DNA from: Aquirufa rosea
Lineage (GTDB): Bacteria > Bacteroidota > Bacteroidia > Cytophagales > Spirosomataceae
Assembly: GCF_004118285.1 (NCBI RefSeq)
Contig: NZ_SDHY01000001.1
Span: 496,001 to 560,000, forward strand
Length of the DNA stretch: 64,000 nt
Reading direction: 5' to 3'
Below are positions 15,283 through 27,308 of the stretch, piece by piece (position 1 is the first letter of the stretch; the number at the start of each line of letters is the position of its first letter). The notes beneath the pieces are model-generated. The model ran no database searches. It saw only the letters and a list, made by a program, of their open reading frames with translations, and was not told the origin of the DNA. A program made the position numbers and the translations under genes.

Positions 15283-16916
15283 AAAAAATCAGTCAAGTTA
15301 TTGTCTATCTTTTCATCTGCCTACTTAGTGTCGGTACTATGAATGCACAAAATAAAGCTAAAACAATGCCCAAAAGGCCAGCTTTAGTGGTAGGTATCGT
15401 TGTGGACCAAATGCGCTATGACTATTTGTACAAATACCAAGATCGTTACAGTGATAATGGTTTTAAGCGTTTGATGAGGGAAGGTTTAAACTGCCAAGAT
15501 AATCATTATAATTATGCCCCTACGGTAACCGCTGCAGGACATGCCAGCGTATATACAGGTACTGTACCTGCAGTACATGGTATTGTAGGCAATGATTGGA
15601 CAGATGTGGCAAGTGGTAAAAAAGTATATTGCACAGATGATAGTACCGTAACTACGGTGGGTACTACAGGCAAAACAGGCTTTATGTCACCTAAAAATCT
15701 CTGGACCAGTACCATTACTGACCAACTAAGAATAGCTCAGAATTTTCGTTCTAAAACCATCGCGATAGCTTTAAAAGATCGCGGTGCTATTTTACCAGGC
15801 GGACATACTGCCAATGGTTCCTATTGGTATGACTCCAAAGAAGGAAGATGGATTACTTCTTCATTTTACATGAAAGAATTACCTACTTGGGTTCAACAGT
15901 TTAACTCAGAAGAGAAGGCAATCAAATATGTAAAACAAGGCTGGAATACCTTATACCCCATTGAAACATACACTCAAAGTGCGGAAGATAATCTACCTTT
16001 TGAAGGAAAATTACCCTCAGAAAAAACGCCTACTTTCCCACATGCATTAGAAGGACCTAATCCATTGGAAATTATTCGATCTACTCCTTTTGGTAATTCA
16101 ATAACTAAAGATTTTGCTCTGAAAGCGATTGAGGCAGAAAGATTAGGACAAAATAATACCACTGATTTTCTGGCAGTAAGCTTTTCTTCCACTGACTACG
16201 TAGGTCATGCTTTTGGACCACAGTCTATTGAATTAGAAGATACTTATTTACGTTTGGACCGAGATATCGCTGAAATTTTAAGCTATTTGGACAAGCAATT
16301 TGGCAAAGATCGCGTATTGGTATTTTTAACAGCCGATCATGCTGTGGCAGAGGTACCGGGATATTTACAATCGAAAAAGATGCCTGGTGGAGTATTTGAG
16401 GCTAATAAAGCATTGACTGAAGCCAAGAATGCTTTAGAAAAAGAGTTTGGTTCTGACAAATTAATCATTGGAAGTGAAAACTCTCAACTGTACATTGATC
16501 ACCAACTGGCGGAAAAACTAAATATCAATCGCAACAGGCTGCATCAAGTTTTGTTGAAAGCCTATTCAAAAATGGAAGGTTTTTCTAGTATCATCGATAT
16601 GCAAGATGTGAGTAATAGTCATTTAATTCAGCCCTACAAAGAATTGGTAACCAATGGTTATCACCCAACTAGAAGTGGTGATTTTATGATTTTGTTAAAG
16701 CCGCAATGGTTTATGGGAGGAAAAACAGGAACCACACATAGTACATTATATGCCTATGACACCCATGTACCTCTTCTGTTTTATGGATGGAAAGTTAAAC
16801 CTCAAGAATTGACTAGTCGCACTAGCATTAGTGATATTTCAACTAGCTTAGCCAATTGGTTAGGATGTATGGAACCATCTGGCAGTATTGGCAAAATTAT
16901 ACCGATCGCTAAATAA
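15279..16916 (+). CDS. PafA-like secreted alkaline phosphatase
   Basis: Alkaline phosphatase superfamily protein of 545 residues with a signal peptide (cut near NAQ, residue 24). It follows the PafA pattern: nucleophile Thr84 in PTVTAAGHAS, Asn105 in GNDW, and the Lys166/Arg168 pair in LKDRGA. Metal ligands are seen in STDYVGHAFG, TADHA and the late GTTHSTLYAYDTHVP. PafA enzymes are periplasmic phosphate monoesterases important for phosphate release in Bacteroidota. It is coupled by a 4-base overlap to the HsdR_N-like gene, an unexplained pairing. Confidence 0.9.
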   Translation: MKKISQVIVYLFICLLSVGTMNAQNKAKTMPKRPALVVGIVVDQMRYDYLYKYQDRYSDNGFKRLMREGLNCQDNHYNYAPTVTAAGHASVYTGTVPAVHGIVGNDWTDVASGKKVYCTDDSTVTTVGTTGKTGFMSPKNLWTSTITDQLRIAQNFRSKTIAIALKDRGAILPGGHTANGSYWYDSKEGRWITSSFYMKELPTWVQQFNSEEKAIKYVKQGWNTLYPIETYTQSAEDNLPFEGKLPSEKTPTFPHALEGPNPLEIIRSTPFGNSITKDFALKAIEAERLGQNNTTDFLAVSFSSTDYVGHAFGPQSIELEDTYLRLDRDIAEILSYLDKQFGKDRVLVFLTADHAVAEVPGYLQSKKMPGGVFEANKALTEAKNALEKEFGSDKLIIGSENSQLYIDHQLAEKLNINRNRLHQVLLKAYSKMEGFSSIIDMQDVSNSHLIQPYKELVTNGYHPTRSGDFMILLKPQWFMGGKTGTTHSTLYAYDTHVPLLFYGWKVKPQELTSRTSISDISTSLANWLGCMEPSGSIGKIIPIAK

Positions 16917-16961
16917 GTCGTTTTAAAAACGAGTTATTATAAATTTTAGAAGAAAAATAGC

Positions 16962-16969
16962 TAATTTTG
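16962..16969 (+). promoter_or_regulatory. Putative -7 box for ugd-uxs
   Basis: TAATTTTG matches TAnnTTTG and lies 33 bases before the ugd ATG. No clear -33 box is seen, and a second T-rich near-match follows at 16974, so the call is tentative. Confidence 0.33.
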
Positions 16970-17002
16970 ACCCTAATTTTTGAACTAAATAAAGATTAAT
17001 CT

Positions 17003-18316
17003 ATGAAAATTGCGGTAGTAGGAACGGGATATGTTGGCCTAGTTACAGGAACTTGTTTTTCAGAGACAGGAAACCATGTTACTTGTGTTGATATCAATGA
17101 AGCAAAGATAAATCAAATGAAGGCGGGTAAAGTACCTATTTATGAGCCTGGATTAGAGGAATTATTTCATCGAAATGTAGCCGAGGGAAGATTAAACTTC
17201 ACCACATCCCTTGCAGAGGGAATTGAAGGGGCCAAAGTAATCTTTTTGGCTTTGCCAACGCCTCCTGGAGAAGATGGTTCTGCCGATTTAAAATACATTC
17301 TACAAGTGGCCAATGATTTGGGGCCATTGTTAAAAGAATATACCGTTATTATAGATAAAAGTACGGTACCTGTAGGAACCTCGGAATTAGTCAAAGAAGC
17401 CATTGCTCAAAAAGCACAAGTGCCATTTGATGTCGTTTCAAATCCTGAATTTCTACGGGAAGGAGTAGCTGTGGAGGATTTCATGAAGCCTGATCGTGTG
17501 GTTATCGGTACACAGTCTGAAAAAGCAAAAGAAGTAATGGCTAAGTTATACGCCCCTTTGGTTCGCCAAGGTAATCCTATCATTTTCATGGACGAACGTT
17601 CGGCAGAAATGACCAAATATGCAGCTAATGCCTTTTTAGCGACGAAAATCACCTTCATGAATGAGATTGCAAATTTGTGTGAATTAGTAGGTGCTAATGT
17701 GGATGATATTCGTAGAGGAATAGGAACTGATTCTCGTATTGGAAAACGTTTCTTATTTGCAGGAATTGGATATGGTGGAAGTTGTTTCCCAAAAGATGTA
17801 CAAGCTTTGGCAAAAACCTCAGAGGAAAATAATTACCAATTCCATATTTTGGATAGTGTCATGAAGGTCAATGAAAACCAGAAGACTAAATTATTGCCGC
17901 AGGTTAAAAATTATTTCAATAATGAGCTAGTGGGTAAAACCATCGCTATTTGGGGCTTGGCATTCAAACCTTACACGGATGATATTCGTGAGGCTCCAGC
18001 TTTATATAATATTGATGCTTTATTGGAAGCAGGTTGTAGTATTAAGGCCTATGATCCAGAAGCTATGCCAAATGTACAAGCCTTATTAGGAAATAGTATT
18101 CAGTTTTGTAAAAACCCGTATGAGGCATTGGAAGATGCAGATGCGCTAATGATAGTAACGGAATGGCCTCAATTTAGAACACCGGATTTCGACAAAATGG
18201 ATTCTTTGTTAAAAAATAAGGTGATTTTCGACGGCAGAAACTTATATGAATTATCTCAAATGAAAGAATTGGGATATACCTATTATTCTATTGGCCGTCA
18301 AACTATCCAATCTTAA
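17003..18316 (+). CDS. ugd: UDP-glucose 6-dehydrogenase
   Basis: Protein of 437 residues with an N-terminal NAD-binding motif GTGYVG at 7-12, the central-domain lysine in MTKYAANAFLATKI (Lys205 region) and the catalytic Cys261 in GGSCFPKD. It oxidises UDP-glucose to UDP-glucuronate with two NAD+ in the cytosol. Nine bases downstream lies a UDP-glucuronate decarboxylase-like gene, so the product probably flows to UDP-xylose for surface polysaccharide. Normal length, no defects. Confidence 0.96.
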   Translation: MKIAVVGTGYVGLVTGTCFSETGNHVTCVDINEAKINQMKAGKVPIYEPGLEELFHRNVAEGRLNFTTSLAEGIEGAKVIFLALPTPPGEDGSADLKYILQVANDLGPLLKEYTVIIDKSTVPVGTSELVKEAIAQKAQVPFDVVSNPEFLREGVAVEDFMKPDRVVIGTQSEKAKEVMAKLYAPLVRQGNPIIFMDERSAEMTKYAANAFLATKITFMNEIANLCELVGANVDDIRRGIGTDSRIGKRFLFAGIGYGGSCFPKDVQALAKTSEENNYQFHILDSVMKVNENQKTKLLPQVKNYFNNELVGKTIAIWGLAFKPYTDDIREAPALYNIDALLEAGCSIKAYDPEAMPNVQALLGNSIQFCKNPYEALEDADALMIVTEWPQFRTPDFDKMDSLLKNKVIFDGRNLYELSQMKELGYTYYSIGRQTIQS

Positions 18317-18325
18317 TTTACAGAA

Positions 18326-19300
18326 ATGAAAAGAGTATTAATAACCGGTGGAGCTGGATTTCTGGGATCTCATTTATGTGATCGCTTTATCAAGGAGGGA
18401 TATCATGTGATCGCCATGGATAATTTGATTACTGGTGATTTAAAAAACATAGAGCATCTTTTTAAGCTCCCTAATTTTGAATTTTATCACCACGATGTCT
18501 CCAAATTCATTCATGTCCCGGGTGACTTAGATTACATCTTACATTTTGCATCACCTGCCTCTCCTATCGATTATTTAAAAATCCCGATTCAAACCTTAAA
18601 AGTAGGTTCCTTGGGAATTCACAATTGCTTAGGATTAGCTCGAGTAAAAAATGCTAGGGTTTTAATTGCCTCGACATCCGAGGTTTACGGTGACCCTTTA
18701 GTTCATCCACAAACTGAAGAATATTGGGGAAATGTTAACCCTGTAGGGCCTAGGGGAGTATATGATGAAGCTAAACGTTTTCAAGAAGCGATGACCATGG
18801 CATATCATACTTATCATGGCCTTGAAACACGTATTGTTCGTATATTCAATACTTATGGTCCAAGAATGCGACTGAATGATGGTCGTGTATTACCCGCTTT
18901 CATTGGACAAGCATTGCGTGGAGAAGATTTAACCATGTTTGGTGATGGTTCTCAAACACGTGCCTTTTGTTATGTAGATGATTTAGTTGAAGGTATCTAT
19001 CGATTGTTATTGAGCGATTATGCGCTTCCTGTCAACATTGGGAACCCTGACGAAATTACCATCAAGGAATTTGGTGAGGAGATTATTAAATTGACTGGTA
19101 CCAGCCAAAAGTTAATTTCTTTGCCTTTACCAACGGATGATCCAAAACAAAGAAAACCTGATATTACCAAGGCTAAGGGTATTTTAGGCTGGGAGCCCAA
19201 GGTTTCTAGAGCTGAAGGATTAAAAATTACATACGAGTACTTTAAATCTTTAAGTCAAGAAGATCTTCATCGCTTAGCTCATCATAAGGAGTTTAAATAA
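18326..19300 (+). CDS. uxs: UDP-glucuronate decarboxylase (UDP-xylose synthase)
   Basis: Extended short-chain dehydrogenase of 324 residues. GGAGFLG at 8-14 binds NAD, STSEVYG and the YDEAK motif give the catalytic Thr/Ser-Tyr-Lys set, and [10 protein letters not shown] is the usual sugar-nucleotide binding segment. The [11 protein letters not shown] context is typical of UXS rather than 4-epimerases. It converts UDP-glucuronate to UDP-xylose. It directly follows ugd, supplying its substrate. The pair ends at a terminator. No glycosyltransferase lies beside it. Confidence 0.9.
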   Translation: MKRVLITGGAGFLGSHLCDRFIKEGYHVIAMDNLITGDLKNIEHLFKLPNFEFYHHDVSKFIHVPGDLDYILHFASPASPIDYLKIPIQTLKVGSLGIHNCLGLARVKNARVLIASTSEVYGDPLVHPQTEEYWGNVNPVGPRGVYDEAKRFQEAMTMAYHTYHGLETRIVRIFNTYGPRMRLNDGRVLPAFIGQALRGEDLTMFGDGSQTRAFCYVDDLVEGIYRLLLSDYALPVNIGNPDEITIKEFGEEIIKLTGTSQKLISLPLPTDDPKQRKPDITKAKGILGWEPKVSRAEGLKITYEYFKSLSQEDLHRLAHHKEFK

Positions 19301-19320
19301 AAATCACAGATTACACACGA

Positions 19321-19347
19321 AAAAGGCCAGCTAAATGCTGGTCTTTT
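19321..19347 (+). terminator. Rho-independent terminator after uxs
   Basis: An 11-bp stem (19321-19331 with 19337-19347, one G-T pair) has loop TAAAT and is followed by more T residues. Confidence 0.75.
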
Positions 19348-19421
19348 TTATTGTACTTACCAACATCAAGAACTTGATAATCATGTTAGATTTGAAATAA
19401 ATTAAATATCAAATTCGTTGT

Positions 19422-19476
19422 CAACGCACAACGCTGTCAAGGTTCACAACCTTAACAGCGTTAGGAATTTGCGTTG
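19422..19476. repeat. Compound nested inverted repeat
   Basis: Inner arms 19430-19444 and 19448-19462 pair over 15 positions with one mismatch and a 3-base loop; outer 7-base arms 19422-19428 and 19470-19476 pair perfectly. It lies between two ordinary terminators serving opposite strands and lacks a T-run, so it is not needed as a terminator. It could be a REP-like element or a structured RNA tail. Confidence 0.55.
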
Positions 19477-19484
19477 AAAACAAT

Positions 19485-19509
19485 CGAGGCTGCCCGATGG
19501 GCAGCCTCG
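19485..19509 (-). terminator. Terminator of the TonB-dependent receptor gene
   Basis: A perfect 11-bp GC-rich stem (19485-19495 with 19499-19509) has a 3-base loop. On the minus strand it follows the receptor stop by 26 bases and is followed by ATTGTTTT. Confidence 0.78.
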
Positions 19510-19535
19510 TCCAATTTTAATAATTTGATAATCTC

Positions 19536-22883
<3,348 letters not shown>

Positions 22884-23077
22884 TTACACAAAATAAACGC
22901 AAAAAATCAAATACTACAACTAATTGACAAAAGTCATTCAAGATAAAATTGTACTAAATAATTGATTTATAGTACTTATTGTGCATAATCATCCTGTATT
23001 TTAACAAAAAGACTCACCCTATTGTACAATTTCAAGGGAAATCTTAACACAAACTTAATTTTTAATTTTTTAAAGAA

Positions 23078-23085
23078 TATTTTTG
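23078..23085 (+). promoter_or_regulatory. Putative -7 box for selD
   Basis: TATTTTTG matches TAnnTTTG 26 bases before the TTG start of selD. No clear -33 box. The whole 266-base spacer from 22845 to 23110 is AT-rich and otherwise shows nothing I can name. Confidence 0.33.
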
Positions 23086-23110
23086 TAATCGCAAATTAAA
23101 TCTAACGACA

Positions 23111-24145
23111 TTGGATACAAGCATTAAATTAACCTCTTATTCACACGGCGCGGGCTGCGGTTGTAAGATTTCTCCACAAATTTTAGATCAAATTTTACAT
23201 ACTGATACCCCAAAAAAGAATCACCCTCTGCTCATGGTGGGAAATGAGAGTCGAGATGATGCTGCGGTTTTTGACTGGCAAAATGGAGAAGCTGTAATAT
23301 CTACTACAGATTTTTTCATGCCCATAGTGGATGATCCATTTGATTTCGGAAAAATTGCAGCTACTAATGCCATATCCGATATCTATGCCATGGGAGGCAG
23401 CCCTCTGATGGCCATCGCTATTTTGGGTTGGCCCATTGATAAATTGGCCCCAGAAATTGCTAAAAAAGTTTTAGAAGGTGGAAGAGCTGCCTGCGCAGAA
23501 GCAGGTATTCCATTAGCAGGTGGTCACTCCATTGACTCCCCAGAACCCATTTTTGGTTTGGCAGTTACAGGAAAAGTAAAAAAAGATCATTTGAAACGAA
23601 ATGACCAAGCCACCGACAATTGTTTGCTCTACTTAACTAAACCTTTGGGTGTGGGCATATTGACCACCGCCCAAAAACGAGGTATTGTTAGTCCTGAAGA
23701 TTTACAATTAGCAGTCAAGCAAATGAGTAGCTTAAATAACCTAGGTGAAAAACTAGGTCCTCTACCTTATGTCAAATCATTAACGGATGTAACAGGATTT
23801 GGTTTATTGGGCCATCTGGTGGAAATGTGCGATGGTTCTGGAGTTAGCGCTTCTTTATTTTTTAACCAAATCCCCACCCTACCTCAGATCAGTCATTATT
23901 TAGAAAAAAAATGTTTTCCAGGGGGAACTTCTAGAAACTGGGCCAGCTATGGCCATCGGGTAGATGAACAGATTTCCGAGCAGCAAAGACTCATTGGAGC
24001 TGACCCGCAAACTTCCGGCGGTCTACTGATCGCGGTCGATAAAAAATTTCAAGCGAAATTTGAATCATTTGCTCTAGCACAAGGCTTTTCTTTGAATGTC
24101 ATTGGAGAAACCATGGCAAAAGGTGAAAAGGCCATTTACTTATAA
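23111..24145 (+). CDS. selD: Selenide, water dikinase
   Basis: Protein of 344 residues that makes selenophosphate from selenide and ATP. The active-site loop GAGCGCK carries Cys16 (cysteine in place of the selenocysteine some bacteria use) and Lys19. The start is TTG at 23111: there is no ATG before the conserved SHGAGCGCK segment, and MDTSIKLTSYS is a normal N-terminus. Its product feeds selenouridine tRNA or selenoprotein synthesis, but no selA, selB, selC or mnmH lies in the window. It is followed 3 bases later by a hydrolase gene. Confidence 0.94.
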   Translation: MDTSIKLTSYSHGAGCGCKISPQILDQILHTDTPKKNHPLLMVGNESRDDAAVFDWQNGEAVISTTDFFMPIVDDPFDFGKIAATNAISDIYAMGGSPLMAIAILGWPIDKLAPEIAKKVLEGGRAACAEAGIPLAGGHSIDSPEPIFGLAVTGKVKKDHLKRNDQATDNCLLYLTKPLGVGILTTAQKRGIVSPEDLQLAVKQMSSLNNLGEKLGPLPYVKSLTDVTGFGLLGHLVEMCDGSGVSASLFFNQIPTLPQISHYLEKKCFPGGTSRNWASYGHRVDEQISEQQRLIGADPQTSGGLLIAVDKKFQAKFESFALAQGFSLNVIGETMAKGEKAIYL

Positions 24146-24148
24146 AAA

Positions 24149-24910
24149 ATGAAACTATATTTTAGAAAAGTAGGTGATCAGGGCCCGGCACTTATCATTT
24201 TACATGGTATTTTTGGTTCTTCTGATAACTGGTTAGCGATAGCCAAAGTATTATCTGACCAGTATCAAGTGTATTTGGTGGACCAAAGAAACCATGGACA
24301 ATCCCCATGGTCAGACGATTTTGATTATCAGGTCATGGCCAATGACTTATTAGAGTTTATCGAAGAACATCAATTGGTCAAGCCAATTATCCTTGGTCAT
24401 TCTATGGGAGGGAAAGTTGTCATGCAGTTTGCCTTAAATCATCCAGAAATAGCTAGTAAAATGGTTGTGGTAGATATTGCTCCTAAATTTTACCCAGTAC
24501 ACCATACTGCCATTTTAGAAGGATTGAACAGCATTGATCTAAAAAATCTAGCTAGCAGAACCGAAGCCAATGAGCATTTAAAACGCTTCGAGGAGAAAGA
24601 AGGAGTACGACAGTTCTTATTGAAAAACCTATATAGAAATGATCAGCAGGAATTTGCTTGGAGAATCAACTTGAAAGTGATTACCAAAAATATCGATGTG
24701 GTAGGTCATGAGCTTTGGGTAAAAAAGGCGGTAGACACTCCGGCCTATTTCATCAAAGGAGCAGATTCTCATTACATTCAACCAGAAGACGAACGCTATA
24801 TCGCTGAAATATTTCCTAATTTCGAGCTGATTGAAATTCCACAGGCAGGGCATTGGGTGCAAGCTGATCAGCCAGAAGCCTTTGTGAAGGTATTACATCA
24901 AATTTTATGA
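24149..24910 (+). CDS. Alpha/beta-fold hydrolase (YbfF-like)
   Basis: Protein of 253 residues with the alpha/beta hydrolase layout: oxyanion region HGIFGSSDNW at about 19-28, nucleophile serine in GHSMGGK near 97, and C-terminal histidine in AGHWVQAD. This pattern is closest to the YbfF esterase group, cytosolic acyl-ester or thioester hydrolases of uncertain substrate. The gene starts 3 bases after selD and overlaps the next gene by 4 bases, so it is co-translated in a selD operon with no obvious selenium link. Confidence 0.87.
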   Translation: MKLYFRKVGDQGPALIILHGIFGSSDNWLAIAKVLSDQYQVYLVDQRNHGQSPWSDDFDYQVMANDLLEFIEEHQLVKPIILGHSMGGKVVMQFALNHPEIASKMVVVDIAPKFYPVHHTAILEGLNSIDLKNLASRTEANEHLKRFEEKEGVRQFLLKNLYRNDQQEFAWRINLKVITKNIDVVGHELWVKKAVDTPAYFIKGADSHYIQPEDERYIAEIFPNFELIEIPQAGHWVQADQPEAFVKVLHQIL

Positions 24911-25629
24911 AAATCTATTTAATTCCTTGTCCGATTGCCGAACAAACTGCCGCGCAAGTATTAGCTCCAGAAGTAAGTCAGGCCGTTTTAGCCTGTAAAC
25001 ATTTCCTAGTGGAAAATGTGCGTACGGCAAGAAGATTTATCAGCGAATTAAAACTAGGAATTAGCATCGATGAATTAGTTTTCGAGGTGTTGGATAAAGA
25101 CAGTTCTTCTTCCCAAGTAGAAAATTTTATTAAAAAACAAGCTGCCCACAATCATTCCATCGGTGTCATTTCTGAAGCCGGTTGCCCAGGAATTGCAGAT
25201 CCTGGTGCTATGGCCGTCTCCATTGCACATAAATTAAATATTGAGGTCCAGTCACTCGTGGGGCCCTCATCCATACTTTTGGCCTTAATGGGTTCAGGTT
25301 TTTCGGGTCAAAGCTTTTGTTTTCACGGCTATTTACCCATCGAAAAAATAGCCAGAAACAAGAAAATTGAACAAATGATCCGAGAGGTGGAAAAATCTGG
25401 CCAGACTCAATTATTCATCGAAACACCATATAGGAACAATACCCTATTGGCTGATTTAATTCAATGGGCGCCTAAACAACAACTGCTCTGCATCGGCTGC
25501 GATATTCAAGCCCCTGAAGGGTTTATCCAGACTAAAACGATGGATACTTGGGCTAAATCTCTTCCTGAATTACACAAAAAACCATGCTTATTTTTACTGG
25601 GGCAATATCAATTTACGGGAAATCAGTAA
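24907..25629 (+). CDS. RsmI-like SAM-dependent methyltransferase (tetrapyrrole-methylase fold)
   Basis: Protein of 240 residues of the tetrapyrrole methylase fold. The SAM-binding loop is in SEAGCPGIADPG, and the LVGPSSILLALMGSG segment matches RsmI, which 2'-O-methylates C1402 of 16S rRNA. The N-terminal YLIPCPIAEQ departs from the usual TPIGN-type start of RsmI, so it may be the divergent paralogue often seen in Bacteroidota. I therefore give no symbol. Overlaps the hydrolase gene by 4 bases. Confidence 0.82.
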   Translation: MKIYLIPCPIAEQTAAQVLAPEVSQAVLACKHFLVENVRTARRFISELKLGISIDELVFEVLDKDSSSSQVENFIKKQAAHNHSIGVISEAGCPGIADPGAMAVSIAHKLNIEVQSLVGPSSILLALMGSGFSGQSFCFHGYLPIEKIARNKKIEQMIREVEKSGQTQLFIETPYRNNTLLADLIQWAPKQQLLCIGCDIQAPEGFIQTKTMDTWAKSLPELHKKPCLFLLGQYQFTGNQ

Positions 25630-25652
25630 TTTGCATTTAAACTGAATCATTC

Positions 25653-26294
25653 GTGGTACAAAAAGAAGTTTTTACATTCAATCCCTTTCAAGAGAATACC
25701 TATATTTTGTGGGATGATGCCTTAAATGGAATCGTTATAGACCCAGGATGCCATAATTATGAGGAGAGAAAAACGCTAAGTCAATTCATTGAATCCAACA
25801 ACATTCAATTAAAATACTGCCTTAACACCCATTCTCACATAGACCATGTGTTGGGAGTACACTACATAAAAGAACGGTATCAAGTGCCATTTGCCTTACA
25901 TGCCAAAGATTTGCCCTTGTTAATGGATGCGGCTAATCGCGCAGCTGTTTATGGTTTTCCTGCCTACCAAGCCGTGGAAGTAGATCGGTTTTTAGTAGAT
26001 GATGAGATCATTGAAATAGGAGAAATGAAAATCAAGGTTTTATTTGTGCCTGGACATGCTCCCGGGCATGTAGCCTTTTATTTGGAAGAACAAGGCTGGC
26101 TGATTGATGGAGATGTTCTATTTAGGCGAAGCATTGGTAGAACAGATTTCCCATTATGTAATCATGCCGATTTAGTAAACAGCATTCAAAATCAGCTCTA
26201 TGTTTTACCTGAGGAGACAGAAGTCTTTCCCGGACATGGAGGAAGTACCACCATAGGAATAGAAAAAAATCAAAACCCTTTTGTCCGAGCATAA
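25653..26294 (+). CDS. MBL-fold metallo-hydrolase (glyoxalase II-like)
   Basis: Metallo-beta-lactamase-fold protein of 213 residues. The zinc motif is THSHIDH (His60, His62, Asp64, His65), with later ligands in PGHAPGH, DGDVLF and PGHGG. The length is close to YcbL-type hydrolases, smaller than true glyoxalase II because the C-terminal substrate domain is missing. Thioester hydrolysis is likely but not proven. It starts with GTG at 25653; no ATG is available before the fold begins. One base separates its stop from the pssA start. Confidence 0.88.
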   Translation: MVQKEVFTFNPFQENTYILWDDALNGIVIDPGCHNYEERKTLSQFIESNNIQLKYCLNTHSHIDHVLGVHYIKERYQVPFALHAKDLPLLMDAANRAAVYGFPAYQAVEVDRFLVDDEIIEIGEMKIKVLFVPGHAPGHVAFYLEEQGWLIDGDVLFRRSIGRTDFPLCNHADLVNSIQNQLYVLPEETEVFPGHGGSTTIGIEKNQNPFVRA

Positions 26295-26295
26295 G

Positions 26296-27018
26296 ATGTC
26301 AATCAAAAATGAAATCCCCAATACCCTAACCCTAGGCAATTTATTAGCTGGCTGCTTTGGTATTTATTTTGTTATGCAAGGACATATCCTTTGGGCATCA
26401 TATTGCATACTGATTTCATTAGTATGTGATTTCTTAGATGGCTTTTTAGCCAGATTATTGCATGCCTATTCCGATTTAGGTAAAGAATTAGATTCATTGG
26501 CGGATATGGTTTCCTTTGGAGTATTACCCGCTTTTATGCTATTCTATTTGGTAGAATCGAGTTGTGGCACACAATGTTCAGTTGGACTATTTGGCTTTTA
26601 TAAACCCTTTTTGACATTTTCATTAGCTATTTTCTCTGCTTACCGACTAGCCAAATTCAATGTCGATACCCGTCAAAGCGACCAATTCATAGGAGTTCCT
26701 ACCCCAGCAAATGCCATTGTTATTGCTTCATTGCCTTTGATTTTGGAGTTTCAGCCTGAGTTTAGTGAATATATATTAAACTTCAAGGGCTTGCTCATTT
26801 ACTCCATCATCATGAGTTATTTACTGGTTTGTGAATTACCACTCATGGCATTCAAGTTTAAATCCTGGGATTGGAAAAGCAACCAAATAAAATTCATTTT
26901 CTTAGTTTTTTGTGTTGCTGGACTGATTTTCCTTAAATTTGCAGCGTTGCCATTATTAGTGGCATCATATATCGTCCTTTCAGGAATTATCTACATACTT
27001 AATACCCAACAAAAATGA
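26296..27018 (+). CDS. pssA: CDP-diacylglycerol--serine O-phosphatidyltransferase
   Basis: Integral membrane CDP-alcohol phosphotransferase of 240 residues with about seven or eight membrane segments. The family motif is seen as DGFLARLL, then GKELDSLAD, the DG..AR...G...D...D pattern. It makes phosphatidylserine, the precursor of phosphatidylethanolamine. I chose ATG 26296, one base after the upstream stop; an in-frame TTG at 26281 lies inside the preceding gene and adds only five residues. The stop overlaps purS by 4 bases. Confidence 0.92.
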   Translation: MSIKNEIPNTLTLGNLLAGCFGIYFVMQGHILWASYCILISLVCDFLDGFLARLLHAYSDLGKELDSLADMVSFGVLPAFMLFYLVESSCGTQCSVGLFGFYKPFLTFSLAIFSAYRLAKFNVDTRQSDQFIGVPTPANAIVIASLPLILEFQPEFSEYILNFKGLLIYSIIMSYLLVCELPLMAFKFKSWDWKSNQIKFIFLVFCVAGLIFLKFAALPLLVASYIVLSGIIYILNTQQK

Positions 27019-27266
27019 AATTTTTAGCTGAAATCAATGTAATGCCTCAAAAAGAAATCCTTGATCCACAGGGGAAAGCGGTGCGAATAGGATTACAAAA
27101 TTTAGATATACATCAGGTAGCTGATGTACGTATAGGCAAACACATTCAGCTACAATTGGAAGCTAGTTCTGAAGCTGAGGCGAATGAAATTGTTACCAAT
27201 GCTTGTAAGAAATTATTAGCCAACTTAATTATGGAAGAATTTGATTTCGTTCTAAAGACTATCTAA
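27015..27266 (+). CDS. purS: Phosphoribosylformylglycinamidine synthase subunit PurS
   Basis: Small protein of 83 residues matching PurS throughout: FLAEINVMPQKEILDPQGKA at the start and the VRIGKHIQLQLE core. PurS forms the FGAM synthase complex with PurL and PurQ in purine synthesis, which implies this organism uses the small, three-subunit enzyme. purL and purQ are not in the window. It overlaps pssA by 4 bases, an unusual pathway pairing. Confidence 0.92.
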   Translation: MKFLAEINVMPQKEILDPQGKAVRIGLQNLDIHQVADVRIGKHIQLQLEASSEAEANEIVTNACKKLLANLIMEEFDFVLKTI

Positions 27267-27275
27267 CATGTATCA

Positions 27276-27306
27276 GGTATCTGTTGGAATTCATCTGACA
27301 GATACC
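27276..27306. repeat. Inverted repeat between convergent purS and the CoA-binding gene
   Basis: Nine-base arms GGTATCTGT (27276-27284) and ACAGATACC (27298-27306) pair perfectly around a 13-base loop. No T-run follows on either strand, so it is at best a weak terminator. Confidence 0.45.
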
Positions 27307-27308
27307 CA

